Shown: positions 12,720-25,719, counted from the first letter of the stretch. The stretch: DNA of 64,000 nt from Ceratopteris richardii (GCA_020310875.1 CM035413.1:185172355-185236354), one strand, 5' to 3'. Numbers and translations are program-made. Notes: generated from the letters alone by a model not told the origin.

Positions 12720-13728
12720 CTTCCTCTAAACTTTCCTTTTCTTATTGATGAAGTGAAGGCGCTCCCTTGTTCTTGATCAGAGTCTCTATTTGATCCTCTT
12801 CCTTGCCTTCATCTCGCATTGCCTTTGTTTCTTCCTCTAACGCTTTCTTTACACATGTAAAATGTTTTGGCTTCATTGACGTTTTCATTTGAACCTCAAA
12901 CTTTCATCACCTCAAAGACTATTAAGGCCACTAATTGCTCCAAGTGTGGAAGATTACCTCTGAAATATAAAGAAGTGGTGAAAGCCTTCCACTTCTCATC
13001 ATACCTAATCCCATTCAATGTATATTCCACTATGCCATTATCATCTATGTAACAACCTATGGATTCCAATGCATCACTTACTTCCTTGTTATTCATAATG
13101 TAATCATTTACATTGCTACTTGGTGTTTTTCTCAGACTATTTAGTTCATTCTTCAATTGAATCATCCTAGTCTTGGTTGACATAGAGTATAGTCTCTCTA
13201 GGGTTTCTATGACTTTCATTGAAGTGGTCCTCAATATGCCCTATCACTACATTGCTAATATGCTGCAGTAGGATAAAGATAAACCTCTAATCCTCTCACT
13301 AGATTCTCTCAAGATCCTCAAATGTTGAGGATTTTAATTATCCCCCAATATAGGCATGTCATCTATGACATGAACAAGCCTCCATAACTCATCCCGATGA
13401 GAAATACAGACATTCTAAAATTCCATGGTTAAAAGTTGTTCTTATCTAGCTTTTCAATTTGGATGCTATATTCAAACATGATGTACTATAATGTATATTA
13501 TAAGGCTTTGTGATTCATGAAGAATGATAAGTGTCAAGATCTTTACCTCTATATCACAAAGATACAACAAAAATTGGTGTGTATGCCTTGCTTTTTGACT
13601 AGTGGGCTTTCCTTGAGTTGGTTGTATGTCCTTGAGCTCAAATCAACAACTCCTTCTCTTCCAAGTCCTTCAATAGTTGTGTTTGTTCCTCTTTGAGTGA
13701 CTTATTGTGTCAGAATGCTTTGATACCA
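12720..13728 (-). mobile_element. Copia element D gag and leader, minus strand
   Basis: A 112-codon minus-strand frame at 12896-13234 has the copia gag core (ETLERLYSMSTKTRMIQLK; DALESIGCYIDD; EKWKAFTTSLY). The gag start, with KLDKNNF, lies near 13440-13480. On the plus strand TTTGATACCACT at about 13718 is the reverse of a TGGTATCAAAGC primer-binding site. It resembles the gag of element B. It breaks off near 12720, so no pol remains. Confidence 0.8.
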
Positions 13729-14435
13729 CTAAAGAGAGAATCTACACTTTCCTTATGTAGGTTGGGGCAAGAACTGCCTCCTAAGTATGTTCAAAGGTAC
13801 CTCTTCTCAATGTAGATAATATTTATCTGTGTTTCTATGGAAGGAACCTAAGAGCTTTTTCACACTCAAATTAAAGTATTAAACCCTCCTAATCCATGCT
13901 ATCTCATGTAGAGTACTTGCTTCTACTCGAAGAACCAAATCCTCCAAGAGAGGCTACTTACTACCTTCACTAGAAAGACATAGAGTCCATTGTTCACTAG
14001 AAAACTTACTTGCCTGAGAATATGAGGAGACTACATCAAGCTTTGAGCCAAATTCAAAAGATTTCTAACAAGTCAAACAGAAGAAGAAATGGATATCATT
14101 TGTCTAGGAAACTTTGCTCAACACGTAGAGATACCTAGATCGTACAAAGACAATTCATAAAGAGAACTTCCTTATCAAGGGGTGTACTAGCTGATTCGAA
14201 TTTTCTAATTGATAATGCACGTAAAATCATACAAATCGGAAATATAATGTCTATTTATATAACTTTGAAAGGATTCCGTAAATGATATGAAGCACCTTTC
14301 CTAAAATGTAGGTTTTATGACATCTAAGTGTGATAGGTTATTGCTTTGATAGGTATAAGATGGACTCAAATGCAAATTTAAACATGAATGATCATGTCCT
14401 TAATTAAAAAGGTTCATGTGCTGCTAAGGTTGGAA
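13729..14435 (-). repeat. Probable LTR of copia element D
   Basis: The sequence follows the element D primer-binding site and contains a TATA-like TATATAAATA on the minus strand near 14253-14262. The outer end is tentatively at GGTTGGAACA (about 14435), which reads TGTTCC on the minus strand. There is no second copy here to prove the ends. Confidence 0.4.
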
Positions 14436-14569
14436 CATCATTTTCAACACAATCCATCTCGATTTGCAACTACTTTTCTACATATCCACATGTTGAAGTC
14501 ACTTCTTCAAGAAGAAATTTTCATATCTTGTAAGTATTTTTGGAATAGAGAGCTCAAAGTTCCACATGG

Positions 14570-15010
14570 TGCATCAAGTCTTGTCTAGCCAAAGCAATAT
14601 ATCTCATCTGATCAATTCCTATGGGCATGGTTACGAGGTGATCCACCCACTTGTAATGTGTACGAGAAGGGTAGGTCAAATGTAAAGGGTCTCAGTGCTT
14701 GATTGAGCAATTACATTGACAAGTGGCACAAACGCTCATAAAGTCTCGAACACTTACAAATATTCTTGGCCATGAGTAAGCTTCTATAATGTTTCCATGC
14801 ATCGGTACAAATCCCTTATGGCCTTCCCATAAGGTCACATGAAACTCTCTCACGAATCTTACCTCAAGGATTTTCTTTCTTAATACACAAATGAATCCAT
14901 CCTTAAGGAAGACGTTACGATGCTTTTTCCTGATACTTTTGAATTTATTTTTGGATCATCCTTAGGAAGGTCTCAAAGTACTCAAATAACATCCAATCTC
15001 TTTTCATTCT
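14570..15010 (-). mobile_element. Ty3/gypsy integrase N-terminal fragment
   Basis: Minus-strand translation shows a gypsy integrase zinc-finger pattern: a REFHVTLWEGHKG stretch (equivalent to R.AH....GH.G), a YSWPRIF stretch (equivalent to YWP.M), then CATCQ near 14720. A WVDHLVTMPIG-like stretch near 14620-14660 follows. It is isolated from the larger gypsy element at 18259-28203 and is broken. Confidence 0.7.
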
Positions 15011-15654
15011 CCATAACATTCATTCTCTCATAATTTTTTGTAGATTTTAGTTCTATAGTAGGACACTTGAGTGTCCCAAGACACTTAAGTTTCGTGATTT
15101 AACACCAATCTGCATGATTTTTCTTTATCACATAGTGCATGATTGGATAGCATACAGACTTGGATTCGTTAGCAAACATCAGCTAAGTTGTGAGAATCTC
15201 CATTTCTTGTTTTGGATTATAAATTTGATACTTTTAATTTGAATTTCGTGTAGAAGTTATTTCGCTTTGTTTTTGGGATGGTCAAGGATGGCAAGAGTTT
15301 TTAATATTTATAGGAGTTACAGATTTTCTTAGCCTCTTTACGGTTTTTCAAATGTATAGGGTTACGGGTCTGAATTTTAGAACTTGGATTTTTTGTCTTT
15401 TTTTTTTGGGATCTAGCATGCGCTTGACCTCGGAGGTCAAGGTACGATTTTGAGGTTTTAAAGGATTTACGGGGTTTTGTGGCACCATGAACAATATTTT
15501 TTTGTGTCCGTTAGTATCACACATTATGTATTCTTATTGAGGTTGATATCAATGCGCCAATGGATAGAAAGCGAAGTTGGATATGTTGACAAACTGATGG
15601 GAAGGTAAAACGTGTAAATGCTCTACTTTCAAAGCATCTGTTTAGTAGAAAAAC
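15011..15654. other. No gene recognised
   Basis: A-T rich sequence. Nothing coding is supported on either strand. A perfect 16-bp palindrome-like hairpin (GGACACTTGAGTGTCC) lies at 15061-15076. Confidence 0.5.
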
Positions 15655-15983
15655 AGAAACAAAAAACGTAACTTGTGTTGGGATTGTCAACAGTAAGAAA
15701 TCCCCCCCCTTCAGGCACCATCAAGTCCTCCTTTTGATCAACAACAAGCTCAAACCCAAGTGGGTCCCGCATGAGGGCGACGAGAGGGTGATCAACCTTC
15801 TTTGTAATGCAACCTAGGAATCAACCAAGCTTCCCCTGCTTTGTGGGATTCGGGGGGTCCCGTGGGCACTAGTCCCCTTCTTTTGTACCTTTGTTTCTTA
15901 ATTTAATTCAAGTCCGGGAGAGTAGGCTATTGCCGAACTTCCTTTATTAAAAAAAGAAACAAAAAACGTAACTTGTGTTGGGA
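15655..15983. repeat. 29-bp target-site duplication flanking 15684-15954
   Basis: Two identical 29-bp direct repeats at 15655-15683 and 15955-15983. Part of the A-rich start may belong to the poly(A) tail, so the true duplication could be somewhat shorter. Perfect identity suggests a fairly recent insertion. Confidence 0.85.
15684..15954 (+). mobile_element. Short non-LTR retroposon (5'-truncated LINE 3' end or SINE) with target duplications
   Basis: The insert is bounded by identical 29-bp copies (15655-15683 and 15955-15983, beginning AGAAACAAAAAACG) and ends in ATTAAAAAA, as expected of target-primed reverse transcription. The last about 110 bp (GTGGGATTCGGGGGGTCCCG ... GTCCGGGAGAGTAGGC) match the 3' region of the SINE at 26436-26735. 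The first half shows no clear tRNA boxes, which favours a truncated LINE end, but a different SINE is possible. It sits 49 bp upstream of LRR exon A of module I. Confidence 0.8.
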
Positions 15984-16032
15984 AACTTTGGACGATTGAA
16001 CTCACTTCTTGCGTTCATGTAAACTCCCATAG

Positions 16033-16376
16033 ATCTCCCGTCCTTGGAAGAGCTGGATATACGTTCTAACTGGTCTATCAGTACTCTCTCCTCCCTTCCG
16101 GAAACTCTCCGGAAATTTCATCTGGAGGACTGTCGGAGCCTTGAGAGTTTGGAGGTGCGGGGAAACTTTGTGTGTAGCTTTCTGCTTTGTGTGCTGCTCG
16201 GTTTGGGTTTACATTCCACGATTAAAACGTGATTTGTATGCAGGCCTCACTACCGAACTTATCAGAACTAAAAGCGCCTAACTGCGTAAAGCTGAAGAGA
16301 TTGGACCTCCATGCCCCCTCCATAAGGTCCTTGGATTTGCTCAATTGTGGAAAACTCCAGGGATTGGATTGCAAAG
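16033..16376 (+). CDS. LRR module I (exons A and B of an NLR-like leucine-rich repeat gene)
   Basis: Exon A (16033-16154, 122 bp) follows a CATAG acceptor and ends TTGGAG|GTGCGG. Exon B (16244-16376, 133 bp) follows GTATGCAG and ends AAAG|GTAGCG, with an 89-bp intron between. Together they code 85 residues, about four LRRs of about 21 residues: LPSLEELDI..., LSSLPETLRKF..., LPNLSELKAPNC..., APSIRSLDLLNC. Cysteine-containing repeats of this kind are typical of the LRR of plant NLR receptors and relatives, where they sense ligands or effectors. The reading frame is open and splice sites are canonical. Module boundaries are both phase 1. No TIR, NB-ARC or kinase domain is visible nearby, so the receptor class is inferred. 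This copy is the most diverged of the six. Confidence 0.6.
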
Positions 16377-16789
16377 GTAGCGCTCTTCACTCTTCTTTGT
16401 CCTTGAGGATGACATCGTTCAATTGATAAGCTATTTTGAGCTGAGTTCACTAAGTCTCCTTTTATTACAAAATAAAAATGAGACAAAAAACCGAAATCAA
16501 CTTTGGGTTTTCGTTATGTGTGTTATAGAGTTTCTAAGAACGAAGAAGATGCCGTTAGACTACTTTCTCATGGTGTATGTTATAGGGCATTTCGCATTAC
16601 CTTCTATACTATGTTGTGTGTACGATACTGGATGTAGTTTCTGTGTTGGCAGCTTTCACAAGGTGAGAAGTCAAAAAAGATTAGTCCTCGTATACATCCG
16701 TGTGAAGATAACATCATTTGCCCTCGTCCATAATATATTTCTAGCCTCAATGATTGTATCTAGATGCTTTTAATGATGCGCATATAGTG
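16377..16789. other. Downstream flank of LRR module I, no gene recognised
   Basis: The first roughly 180 bp resemble the flank after module III (AAATCAACTTTGG..TTTCGTTATG compared with the 38240-38265 region), so it belongs to the duplicated block. The open stretch at 16423-16773 lacks any family signature. Confidence 0.45.
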
Positions 16790-18258
16790 CATGAAGGGAT
16801 CAGTATGTAGAGTCATGCAGCTAGGGCAATCTCTTTACCTACGGATTTATGTGAATATCATGATCAGTGCAAAGCGCGATACAAAAGTTATCGATGCATG
16901 TGCACATCATGCTCACCTAAGAAATATATTATTACATCTCCATTTCTGTGTTTATATACATATGTGTTGTAGTTTTAAGGGTCATGGAATATCCCCGTCA
17001 AACTTTATATGTTCTAATTTTAAGGGATATTGCAATGTCATGGAATATCCTCGTCATCAAGTAGTAAAACTTCATAAAAAAAACCAAATCTTTGTAACGC
17101 CAAATGCCTCAATAAAGTAGATGAATTTTTATTTGGTAAGATCGTTTGTGAAGATGTACACAACTTGATGTTTAGTATTCAAATGTAGCGTCTCCGCTTC
17201 TTTATGAGTGGTCGTCTCATAAGGAAAGTGATAGCGACTACCAATCATTTGTTTTTCTCTTACATGGTCGACTTATTTCTTTAATTTCTTGATGTTAGTA
17301 GTATTTTCCTAATAGTTAATCACTCCTCCATTGATGTAGGCTCTCATGTCTTCAAGCAAGAATCGCATACATATTCCATCACAAAGGACATGTGTAGTTG
17401 CTACATGTTCACCTTTGATACTGATAATGCTAATAGTTAATCACTCCTCCATTGATGTAGGCTCTCATGTGTTCAAGCAAGAATCGCATCCATATCCCAT
17501 TACAAAGGACATGTGTAGTTGCTACATGTTCACCTTTGATAGTGGATTATGCTAATAGTTAATCACTCATCCATTGATGTAGGCTCTCATGTCTTCAAGC
17601 ACGAATCGCATCTATATCCCATCACAAAGGACCATGTGTAGTTGCTACATGTTCACCTTTGATACTGGATAATGCCGTAGATGGTTGCTTCTTACTACTC
17701 CATGAAATAGTTGTACCTCCAAATGAAAATATATATTTTTTTCTTGTTGATGTCTAATTGATCAAAATTTTGACTTAATATATATACGAAATTCTCCCAT
17801 ATAAAATAGTACAGAATTATGTTGGCTCCTTACATATCTCAAAATTTGTTTCCCCACACTGAAATGAACTTCTGAGAGTCTACGCATGGAGTGGCTCACT
17901 AATCTAGCTACAAAAAGTAACTTTACAACTTGTAATTTGTCAATTTTCTTAAGCTTCCAATCTATCTATACATATTTGCATCTTAACGATATTCTCCATC
18001 AAAAAAAAAATCTTTACATCAGCATAAAGTGGTATTTCTATCAATATGCAAGTACTCATACGAAAGCTTTTGAGAATTTATAGGAGATACTTCTCTTTTA
18101 TAATCCAAATCTCTTCTCCCATTGATATAAACGCAATAAAAAAAAATATTAAGATTCTCCAAAATCTTATATCAAAACTCATCTTTCACTTGTTTCTCTT
18201 TGAGATCAATGAATCTCTATGGATTATTACCAGTGATGATCAAGTCCACAACATAAAT
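16790..18258 (-). mobile_element. 3' half of E-family copia (minus strand), split by the gypsy element
   Basis: Minus-strand sequence runs from the second half of the RT region (starting at 18258, DLIITGN-like) through RNase H (17680-17730, SW...KKQPS-like) to an RNase H end near 17090-17270 (IFTNDLTK..FIYFIEAFG). An LTR-like TTGATGACG start follows near 17065. It matches the E-family copies at 42300-46690. The first half lies at 28204-30705, with the gypsy element inserted between. Many breaks; ancient. The LTR end near 16790 is approximate. Confidence 0.75.
17311..17676. repeat. 121-123-bp tandem triplication within the E-family RNase H region
   Basis: Three adjacent copies, 17311-17431 (121 bp), 17432-17553 (122 bp) and 17554-17676 (123 bp), each start AATAGTTAATCACTC and differ at only a few positions. 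On the minus strand the repeated piece is an RNase H segment. Confidence 0.93.
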
Positions 18259-18516
18259 TGAAAGATCCCAATTAGTTACCTACCACTCACCTCCCAACCT
18301 TAAATAGGCATTGCGCTTTGTACATATAGAGTTTTCTCTTAGGTCCAAACACTCTTCATATGGCCACTTTAAGAACATATAATAACCTTAAAGAGTCATG
18401 CTACAACATTGGCTACCCCGAGCCTCGATCCTTGACCTAGCTAGGGTCCTCAGCCAAATGTAGGAAGACCAATGGTAGACCAATAGTAGACCATGGAGGT
18501 CTAAATAAATCTAACA
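18259..18516 (-). repeat. 3' LTR of the gypsy element (258 bp)
   Basis: On the minus strand it starts TGTTAG and ends TTTCA. A purine-rich tract (AAGGGCAAGAGAG) precedes it at about 18517-18529. It aligns along its whole length with 27958-28203. Confidence 0.85.
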
Positions 18517-20615
18517 CTCTCTTGCCCTTCTAGATATTAGTGTCATTAGAGATGAAGGAAGGAAAGTTTACAAATCAGAGCTTCTAACTCTAAATTAGCA
18601 TCAATGAGTGGATAGTTGGTCCATGCTACTAAATATTGTTATATGGAGCAACTCTAAAACGTTTGCTCCCTCTTATCAAGGACTCAAAACACAACATCAG
18701 GGTGAGATCTTCTATCTTCTAAAGCAAATGAACCATCTACACAATTCTCATCTCGAGAAATTTATGGTCTCAACTTGATAACTTGAAAAATTGGATGAAC
18801 TCTGCAATCATGTGGAAAATATAAATTGTATGTGACATCACTAATCGTATTTCCAAGTGTCCAAGGTCCAAAAAATATAGGGCATAACTTGGGTTTTCGA
18901 CCCACTTTGAGTCATGAACAAAGCGGAATCTATGAAAACACATGATCACCCTCTTGAAATATTTGTAGTGTGCAATGTGGATCTACAAATGCTTTCATCT
19001 TATCAAGACCTTGGTGAAGAATACACTAAGGTATTTTCAAGCTAGCTTGTATATCTTTAAGGAACTATGAAGTACTTAGGGATTTCTTGAGTAAATCAAT
19101 GTTAGCTCAATTCTGGGGAATAAGCCCATAAATCACCTCAAAAGGTGCATACTTAGTCGTCTTGTTCTTCCAATTTTTTAAAAAACACTCAAGTAATGGG
19201 AGGAAACTATCCAGATCTGTTTGTTGTTCTGAAACATATGCCTCTAGCATATATCCCAATATCGGATTAAGTCTTCTGATCTAACCATCTTTTTCTAGAT
19301 GCTCTCAACTACTCACCTTAGTTGAATTGAAGCTTACTAAACACATTTTTCCAAAACTTTTCTCTAAACCTAGGATCCCAATCTAAAACCATGGATTTAG
19401 GTAGACCATGTACTCTAAGCATATTGTGAATAATAGATCCACAAGTTATTAAGCCTCCAATGATTTCTTAGTGGGAATAAAGTGTGCCATTTTTCTCAAA
19501 TGATGAACCACCACAAGAATATGATTCTTTTATCATGGGATCCTAGGTAAACCAATTATGAAGAACATGGAAATATTGTACCAAGAACTATGGTATTTTC
19601 AATGGTTATAACAGTCATGGAGGATTTATCCTCCCTACGTTATGTAATTGATATCCAAAACAATGACTTGGATAATTTTATTAACATCTAACCATACTTG
19701 GCCACAAAAATATGGGTCTAATCAACTACAAAGTTTTCTAAATACCTAGATTTATTGAACAAGGTACATCGTGTTTCTTGAGAATGAATTATTTTTTGAA
19801 TCTTCCTTGGGAATTAGGCACTCAAATCTCTTCTAATAACTTGTTAATCATAGAATACAATTAATCATTAGCAATCTATGAATATTTGATCCTTTGAATG
19901 AGATGACTATTTAGAATGGTGAAGCTAATCTGATGGAGAACATGAGATAAGGCATCTACAACTCTATTAGTTTTGCCTTTTCTATATCGAATTTCCATGT
20001 GAAATTCTTGCATAAACCCAACCCTTCTAGCCGCTCTCCCCTAAAGAGTAGGCGGAGAATAAAAATACTTCAATGTATGATGCTCTCTCTATACTTTGAA
20101 ACTTTCCCCATACAAATAGGGTCTCCAAATTGCCAAAACATGAACAATTGCATATAGTCCTTGTTTAGGGGCAGACCAATTTCTTTGAGATGTAGAAAGC
20201 TTCTTACTTTCAAAAGATACTAGCCTACATTTTTTTTTCAAAATGTTTGTGTGGATCAGCCACTAATAAAATGAAGCAACTTGAAACTTCTTAACTCAAT
20301 GCATTAGAAGCTTTTTACTATAAAGTGGCCCACACAAAATTTTAACTATTCTGCAAGAAATCTTTAAATGGTACAACTATAGGATAATCCTAAGAATGAT
20401 CATAGTTGGTGCTCATTCTAAGGAGTCATCCAATTGAGGATCAAAGAAACTTTTCGTGGATCCATTTTGATTCCATCTCCTGAAATTATATGTCCTCAGT
20501 ACTCAATTGTAGATAAACATACCTATGTCTTTTTGGAGTTGACATAGAAACTATTCTCATGTAACATTTCAAAAATTATATGTAACTGACATTTATGTTT
20601 TGTTCAACACTTACT

Positions 20616-20882
20616 CTAAACTGACATATTATCTACAAAATCAACCACAAACTGACCAATAAAAGGACAAAAACTACTATTCATGAGAATCATAAAAGTA
20701 GCTAGAGCATTAGTTATGCAAAACAACATTACAATATACTCATAATGACCAATTCTAGTAGAGAAAGCTTTTTTATGTACATTATCATCGATATCCTTAA
20801 CTCTGATGTGATTATAACCACTTATTAAGTCTATTTTACTATATTCAATAGCACCTTCTAGTGCATCAAAAATATCCTCCAT
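20616..20882 (-). mobile_element. Gypsy reverse transcriptase core segment
   Basis: The 88-codon minus-strand open stretch contains the family blocks FDALEGAIEYSKIDLISGYN, KKAFSTRIGHYEYIVM and FVVDFVDN, which are the palm domain of a Ty3/gypsy RT. It is part of the fossil element at 18259-28203. Confidence 0.92.
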
Positions 20883-22949
20883 GTGAGAAATAGGATATTT
20901 GTGCTTTATTCTAACTTCATTTAGTGCTATATAGTCGATACAAATCCTTAATGATCCATCCTTTTTGCAAAAAAAAACTATTAGGGCTACAAAAAGTTGA
21001 ATAGCTAGATATAATATGTCCTTTGTCGATATACTCCTTGACCATATGACGAACTTTTGCCTCCTCTTACAGAATTATTTGATTCTGCTATCTAGCTAGT
21101 AGATGAGCTCCTGATACTAGCTCAGGCATGTGCTCAACTTTTTTGTGAGTTAGAAGACCTGAAGGTAATTCTAAAAGAAACAAGTGTTTAAATCTACTCT
21201 TCATTCTAGAATCTAGCTAAGCTTCCAAACTAGTTTGAGTCCATAAACATAATAATTCTTTATATTCAAAATATAGGAAATAGGTACAAACACTCTACAT
21301 TTACCATCGTAGAGATAGACATCCATATGTACTTCTGAACATCAAGCTCTCCAGGGATGGTGATATGACAACCATTATGATAAAATTGATATACATGAGT
21401 CTAAAAGTCTATAATCAATTTCTTGCTTGCATGCTACTATTTTTTGAGAGAAAGATCAAATATACCCAGCCTTGTGATCTCAAAATCTAGCTCATCTTTA
21501 TACGTATGAATTTGGACTAGTAATCTGATAACTGAGTGATCCAAAGTTTTAGATCCTTTCGCTTGTGCTAACTCTATTCTCTAAGTGTACTCATATGAAA
21601 TAGTCTTCTTCTTTAATTTCTTCTCCAGAGAAGATTTAATAACATTATGTGTTTATCTTGTGCCAAACAATACTTTAAGAAGATGACCATTTGTATTCTC
21701 ACTCATGACAACCAACTCAGCTTTAGGAAACTCATACCCTTTTTATGCAATGGGCAACAACAAAACATCTAGCACATTATTCACCTTCTTTGTTATTTTT
21801 ATGTTCAAGATGGGTTCTTTGTTGTAGCTAAAAGATAGAAATTTGAAGGAGATGATAGAGTGGATGGTGAGGACTGCTGCCTCTCCACCACCATTGTTGC
21901 ATATATCTTCTTGTTCTTCTTAGGACACAACCTATGAGCATGCCAACCTAGGCATTCTTAATAGAGGCCCTCATAGCTAGCCATTTGTTTCTACTACTAT
22001 GTCAGAACAGATAATTGAAAACTCTGTTTGCCATGGAAGTATTTACTTTTTTGTTCCCAGGCCTCGAAGTCTAAATGATGTTCATTTGTCTATTAGGTAC
22101 CCAAACTAAAGATGCGGGCATCCTAAATCTCATCGAAGTAGTCTTTTGTCTTGAAGGCTGTCTTCAAGTGCATCACCCATCCTCCACCATGAAGGTGAGT
22201 TCTACTACCTCATTTAAGGTGTTGAAATTCAACTTGCGCACAAGTAGATACAATGTCTTCTTGAGCCCAAGCAAAAATCTATGTACCTCAAGAAGATGAG
22301 GCACTCATGTGGTATCTTCATTAACAATTTCTTGTACGTATCTCCATATTCCTACACTATAAGTGGGTTCTTCTCTAGGAAGAACCACACATCTAAGCCC
22401 TTGGTACACTCATCTTGGGAAACAAACTTGTTACAAACTATGACCTTGAATTATGCCAAACTCGTAGGATTTCTCTTTTGGTGCTCTATTTTCCTCCACC
22501 ATTAATGAGCAACATCCATCACACTATAAGTGACACAATGGATCATTTCTTTCTCATCAATAATATTGCAAATCTAGAAGCACTATGCCCACTTATTATT
22601 CCACTACTCTATCACATCCATTGTTCTAGCGCTAACCTATTTGTGGTAGTTTGGTTGCTTCAAGTCCTTTATTGGCACTTGACATCTGTAAGTGGTATCT
22701 ATAAACTAGATGGCTCAATAGATGGAACTTCCGTCTGCATTGATGTACCAATGGGATTAATCTTTGGTTTTATAATCACAGAGAGGATCATTCAAAGAGT
22801 ATTCTCCATGTATGTATCACGAGCATTGAGAGCCATAATTTCCTCCATGTATGGTTGCACAAACTTGGCTTCAACACTGGGAGATATAGACTTGTAGAGA
22901 CTCATTCTTAATAGATAATATAACTAATGAGTCATGTGAAATAAAAAAA

Positions 22950-24780
22950 TACAATTCCTAAGTAATGACATTTCTATCTATTGGTTTCTTTATCCAAATC
23001 ATGAAGTAAAAATGTGTGTTCTTAAACCTCTCTCCATCCAAAACATGTATAGAAAAGATAAACCTCATTGAATCCCCATGTTCTTTACAAGTTTACATGA
23101 TCAATATACATGTTATGGCAAGTCCTAAAATATATTTGGTGATAAGCACCATGAATAAACTATACAAGGTTATGAATTTGAAGAAATGGTTCTTTAAAAA
23201 CTAGAAGTCTAATACAAGCTAAAGCCGAGTGACATAACTTGAAAATTTAGAATTTAAAGTCTTTGATGGCTCTAGAAGAATTTTCATTTCATAAATTGCA
23301 ATACCGTGCAAAATGGAAAAAGGATTAGAAATATGTACACAATCCAAAAATAATGATTTTTGGTATTAAAATAGCCTTAGAAGCTATCCCCAAGTAAAAT
23401 CAACTCAATTAAAATTATGACCATGAATGTATGGTCAAAACTTTGCAAGCATGCACCTATGTGTAGAAGGTCGTGGGAGTCGCACATATGTTCCAAGAAC
23501 CACTTGGTGGAATGATCAAATGGACTCCAAATTAATTGTACATTGGATCATTTGAAAGCTTAATAAGTCCTTATCTGTATACCAAGTGTCATATCAAGCT
23601 CATAATCCATATGAGGGAAACATAAACAACAGTTTCTACAACTCCTACCCACATTTTATGACTCAGAGACTACATTAGAGAGAGGATTGCATCCATAGAC
23701 TCCCCAAAATGAAGTCCAAATCCGTTCAAATGTTGTGAGCAGCAAGATGTTCATATCCAAAAAAATTCAGCCTCATTGGAGATTCAAAAAAGGAGCAATA
23801 AAATAACCACCAAGCCTTTGGCACTTTCTAGCGAGTCCTCACAAGGGGGACCAGAGAGTTCAAATAGACATTATAGTCTCTAGAACTCATCCAAATCATA
23901 TGAAACTTATATTTATATGTATGGTAACACAAGATCCGAGTACGTGTCAAAACTCATATAATTTGGATAGTGCAATGAAGACAAATACACAAGTTTCTAC
24001 ACACTTCCAACAAATTGCTAGATAGAAATCCCTTTACAATGAGAAAATAGATTTTCTAATTTCTCTTTATTCGAAGTTCCAAATTTCATGCGACGTGGAG
24101 AGCCAAATCTAAACTATGTAGGATATCTATCCCAAGACAAAATGTGGCATTTCGACACTCCCATGATGAGATATAGCCCTACAAAGTGACCCTTGTACAC
24201 CTTCCAAAGGGGGACTTCTGTTGCTAAAGCTATGAACCTTTGAGTCCTTTTGGCCTATTAAAATAGCTTCAAATTGCATGCAAATTGGTGAGTATGGTAA
24301 GAATAAACATCTACTAGTATACTAAAGCTCATAAGAAATAGAGTTTCCTACATGACGTTATGGATACAACAACATGCAATAGTATCATTCCATTTTGGAA
24401 AAAAACTTCAATGTGCTATAATGACTCTTCCTATGCTATTGAACTACTTTTTGCCTATTATTAAAATATTTGATGGAATGATATGCAGGAAAATAGGAGC
24501 TAAATAGTAATCAACGGAATCTCTTACAATGAATCATCAATCAAAAGGAGGTTCTTTTACCGAAATCCAATGATGCATTGCTTCCACTAATCTTAAGTCA
24601 CACATAAAAGAAACTAGATCATTAAATCAATGAATTAATCATTTTGAGTATGAATTTTTTTTAGTGCATATTCCGTAATGATTTTATTTTCCTTTCATGC
24701 CCAAACATTAGTTTATGCACTCTTATCAATGCATATATTCAACCATCCTCTTATCATCAACTATTTCTTTTAAAAGCTAT
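22950..24780. other. Non-coding or unrecognisable interior of the gypsy element
   Basis: This stretch lies between the gag-like region and the AC/AT microsatellite. No domain, LTR or tandem structure could be assigned. It may be decayed gag leader or an unidentified insertion. Confidence 0.4.
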
Positions 24781-24834
24781 GCAGATCGTCAAATCCACGG
24801 AAAAAATGACTTTCAAAAGAAATGAAATGTGGAT

Positions 24835-24842
24835 ACACACAG

Positions 24843-24935
<93 letters not shown>
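24835..24935. repeat. (AC)n-(AT)n compound microsatellite
   Basis: About 35 bp of AC dinucleotides followed by about 64 bp of AT dinucleotides. It lies inside the gypsy element span. Confidence 0.98.
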
Positions 24936-24936
<1 letters not shown>

Positions 24937-25059
24937 TTTCTTATGTGCATCAATAGTACGTAATCACTTATGGAAGATTAATCTTATGAGGAAGGAAAAA
25001 GCATTCAAAAATCCTTCTCTAAGCTAAAATGAAAAGGAATGTGATCAAAGTCACTTCCG

Positions 25060-25545
25060 ATAAGATGCAAACACATCCTATAAGCATCTCTGGAAGTATA
25101 ATGAAGTAATTCAAGCTTAAAGGATCTGTTACAATCGTATTCAGTCAACTTGAAGTCTTGTACAGATGGCCATATCCAACCAAAACGTATCACGTAACCT
25201 ATCATTCGAAAGTTTGGAAGCAAGGAATCCATACGATTTTGAACGTCTTGATTTGGACACTTGGAGATCAATATCTAGTGTTTTTAGTGCACCTACGTAG
25301 TCAATCTTGAACATCTACGAAAGACATATGATCTTTTACCTTCTTTATCTCTCCTCCATGATGCCTTCCCTCCCTCTGTATGCACGTTGGCGGTAATCAT
25401 ATCCCACATATGCTGAATTGCTTCAGTTCCTTGCCTATAGAAATCGTTTCACATGACATTTTTCTTATGTCTTTTAAGAAGAAGAAGCACGAAGGCCTCT
25501 CCTCGCATACACATGGGGCATGGACCCCATCGTGGGCAGCGGGTT
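25060..25545. repeat. Dispersed repeat R1, left copy
   Basis: Shares TGCAAACACATCCTATAAGC, CTCCTCCATGATGC and ATCATATCCCACATATGC with 27204-27690, in the same orientation and order, at perhaps 75-80% identity by eye. The right copy lies in the leader of the gypsy element just inside its primer-binding site, so this is probably duplicated gypsy leader. Confidence 0.75.
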
Positions 25546-25719
25546 AAACTTCTAATATACATATTGTTATTGAGTGAGGCAGTTTTCTAGCTTTTTAATC
25601 CATGTCTTATATCCCTTGTATTGATCAGCATTTGGAGTTTCAAGTAAGTCTAGGTGTTCATCTTCTCTACTCATAAAGTCCCACATACCTTTGACCATTA
25701 GTATACATATCTTGTGATA

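Noticed and set aside
16423-16773. 116-codon open frame after LRR module I
   Set aside because: It begins in sequence that aligns to the non-coding flank after module III, and no family resemblance was seen.
17311-17676. CRISPR-like repeat array
   Set aside because: Units are about 121 bp and directly adjacent with no unique spacers, in a plant nuclear context.
22415-22897. 160-codon plus-strand open frame
   Set aside because: It lies antisense to the gypsy gag region and has no domain signal.
24779-25027. Open frame rich in HT and IY repeats
   Set aside because: It is the translation of the (AC)n-(AT)n microsatellite, not a gene.
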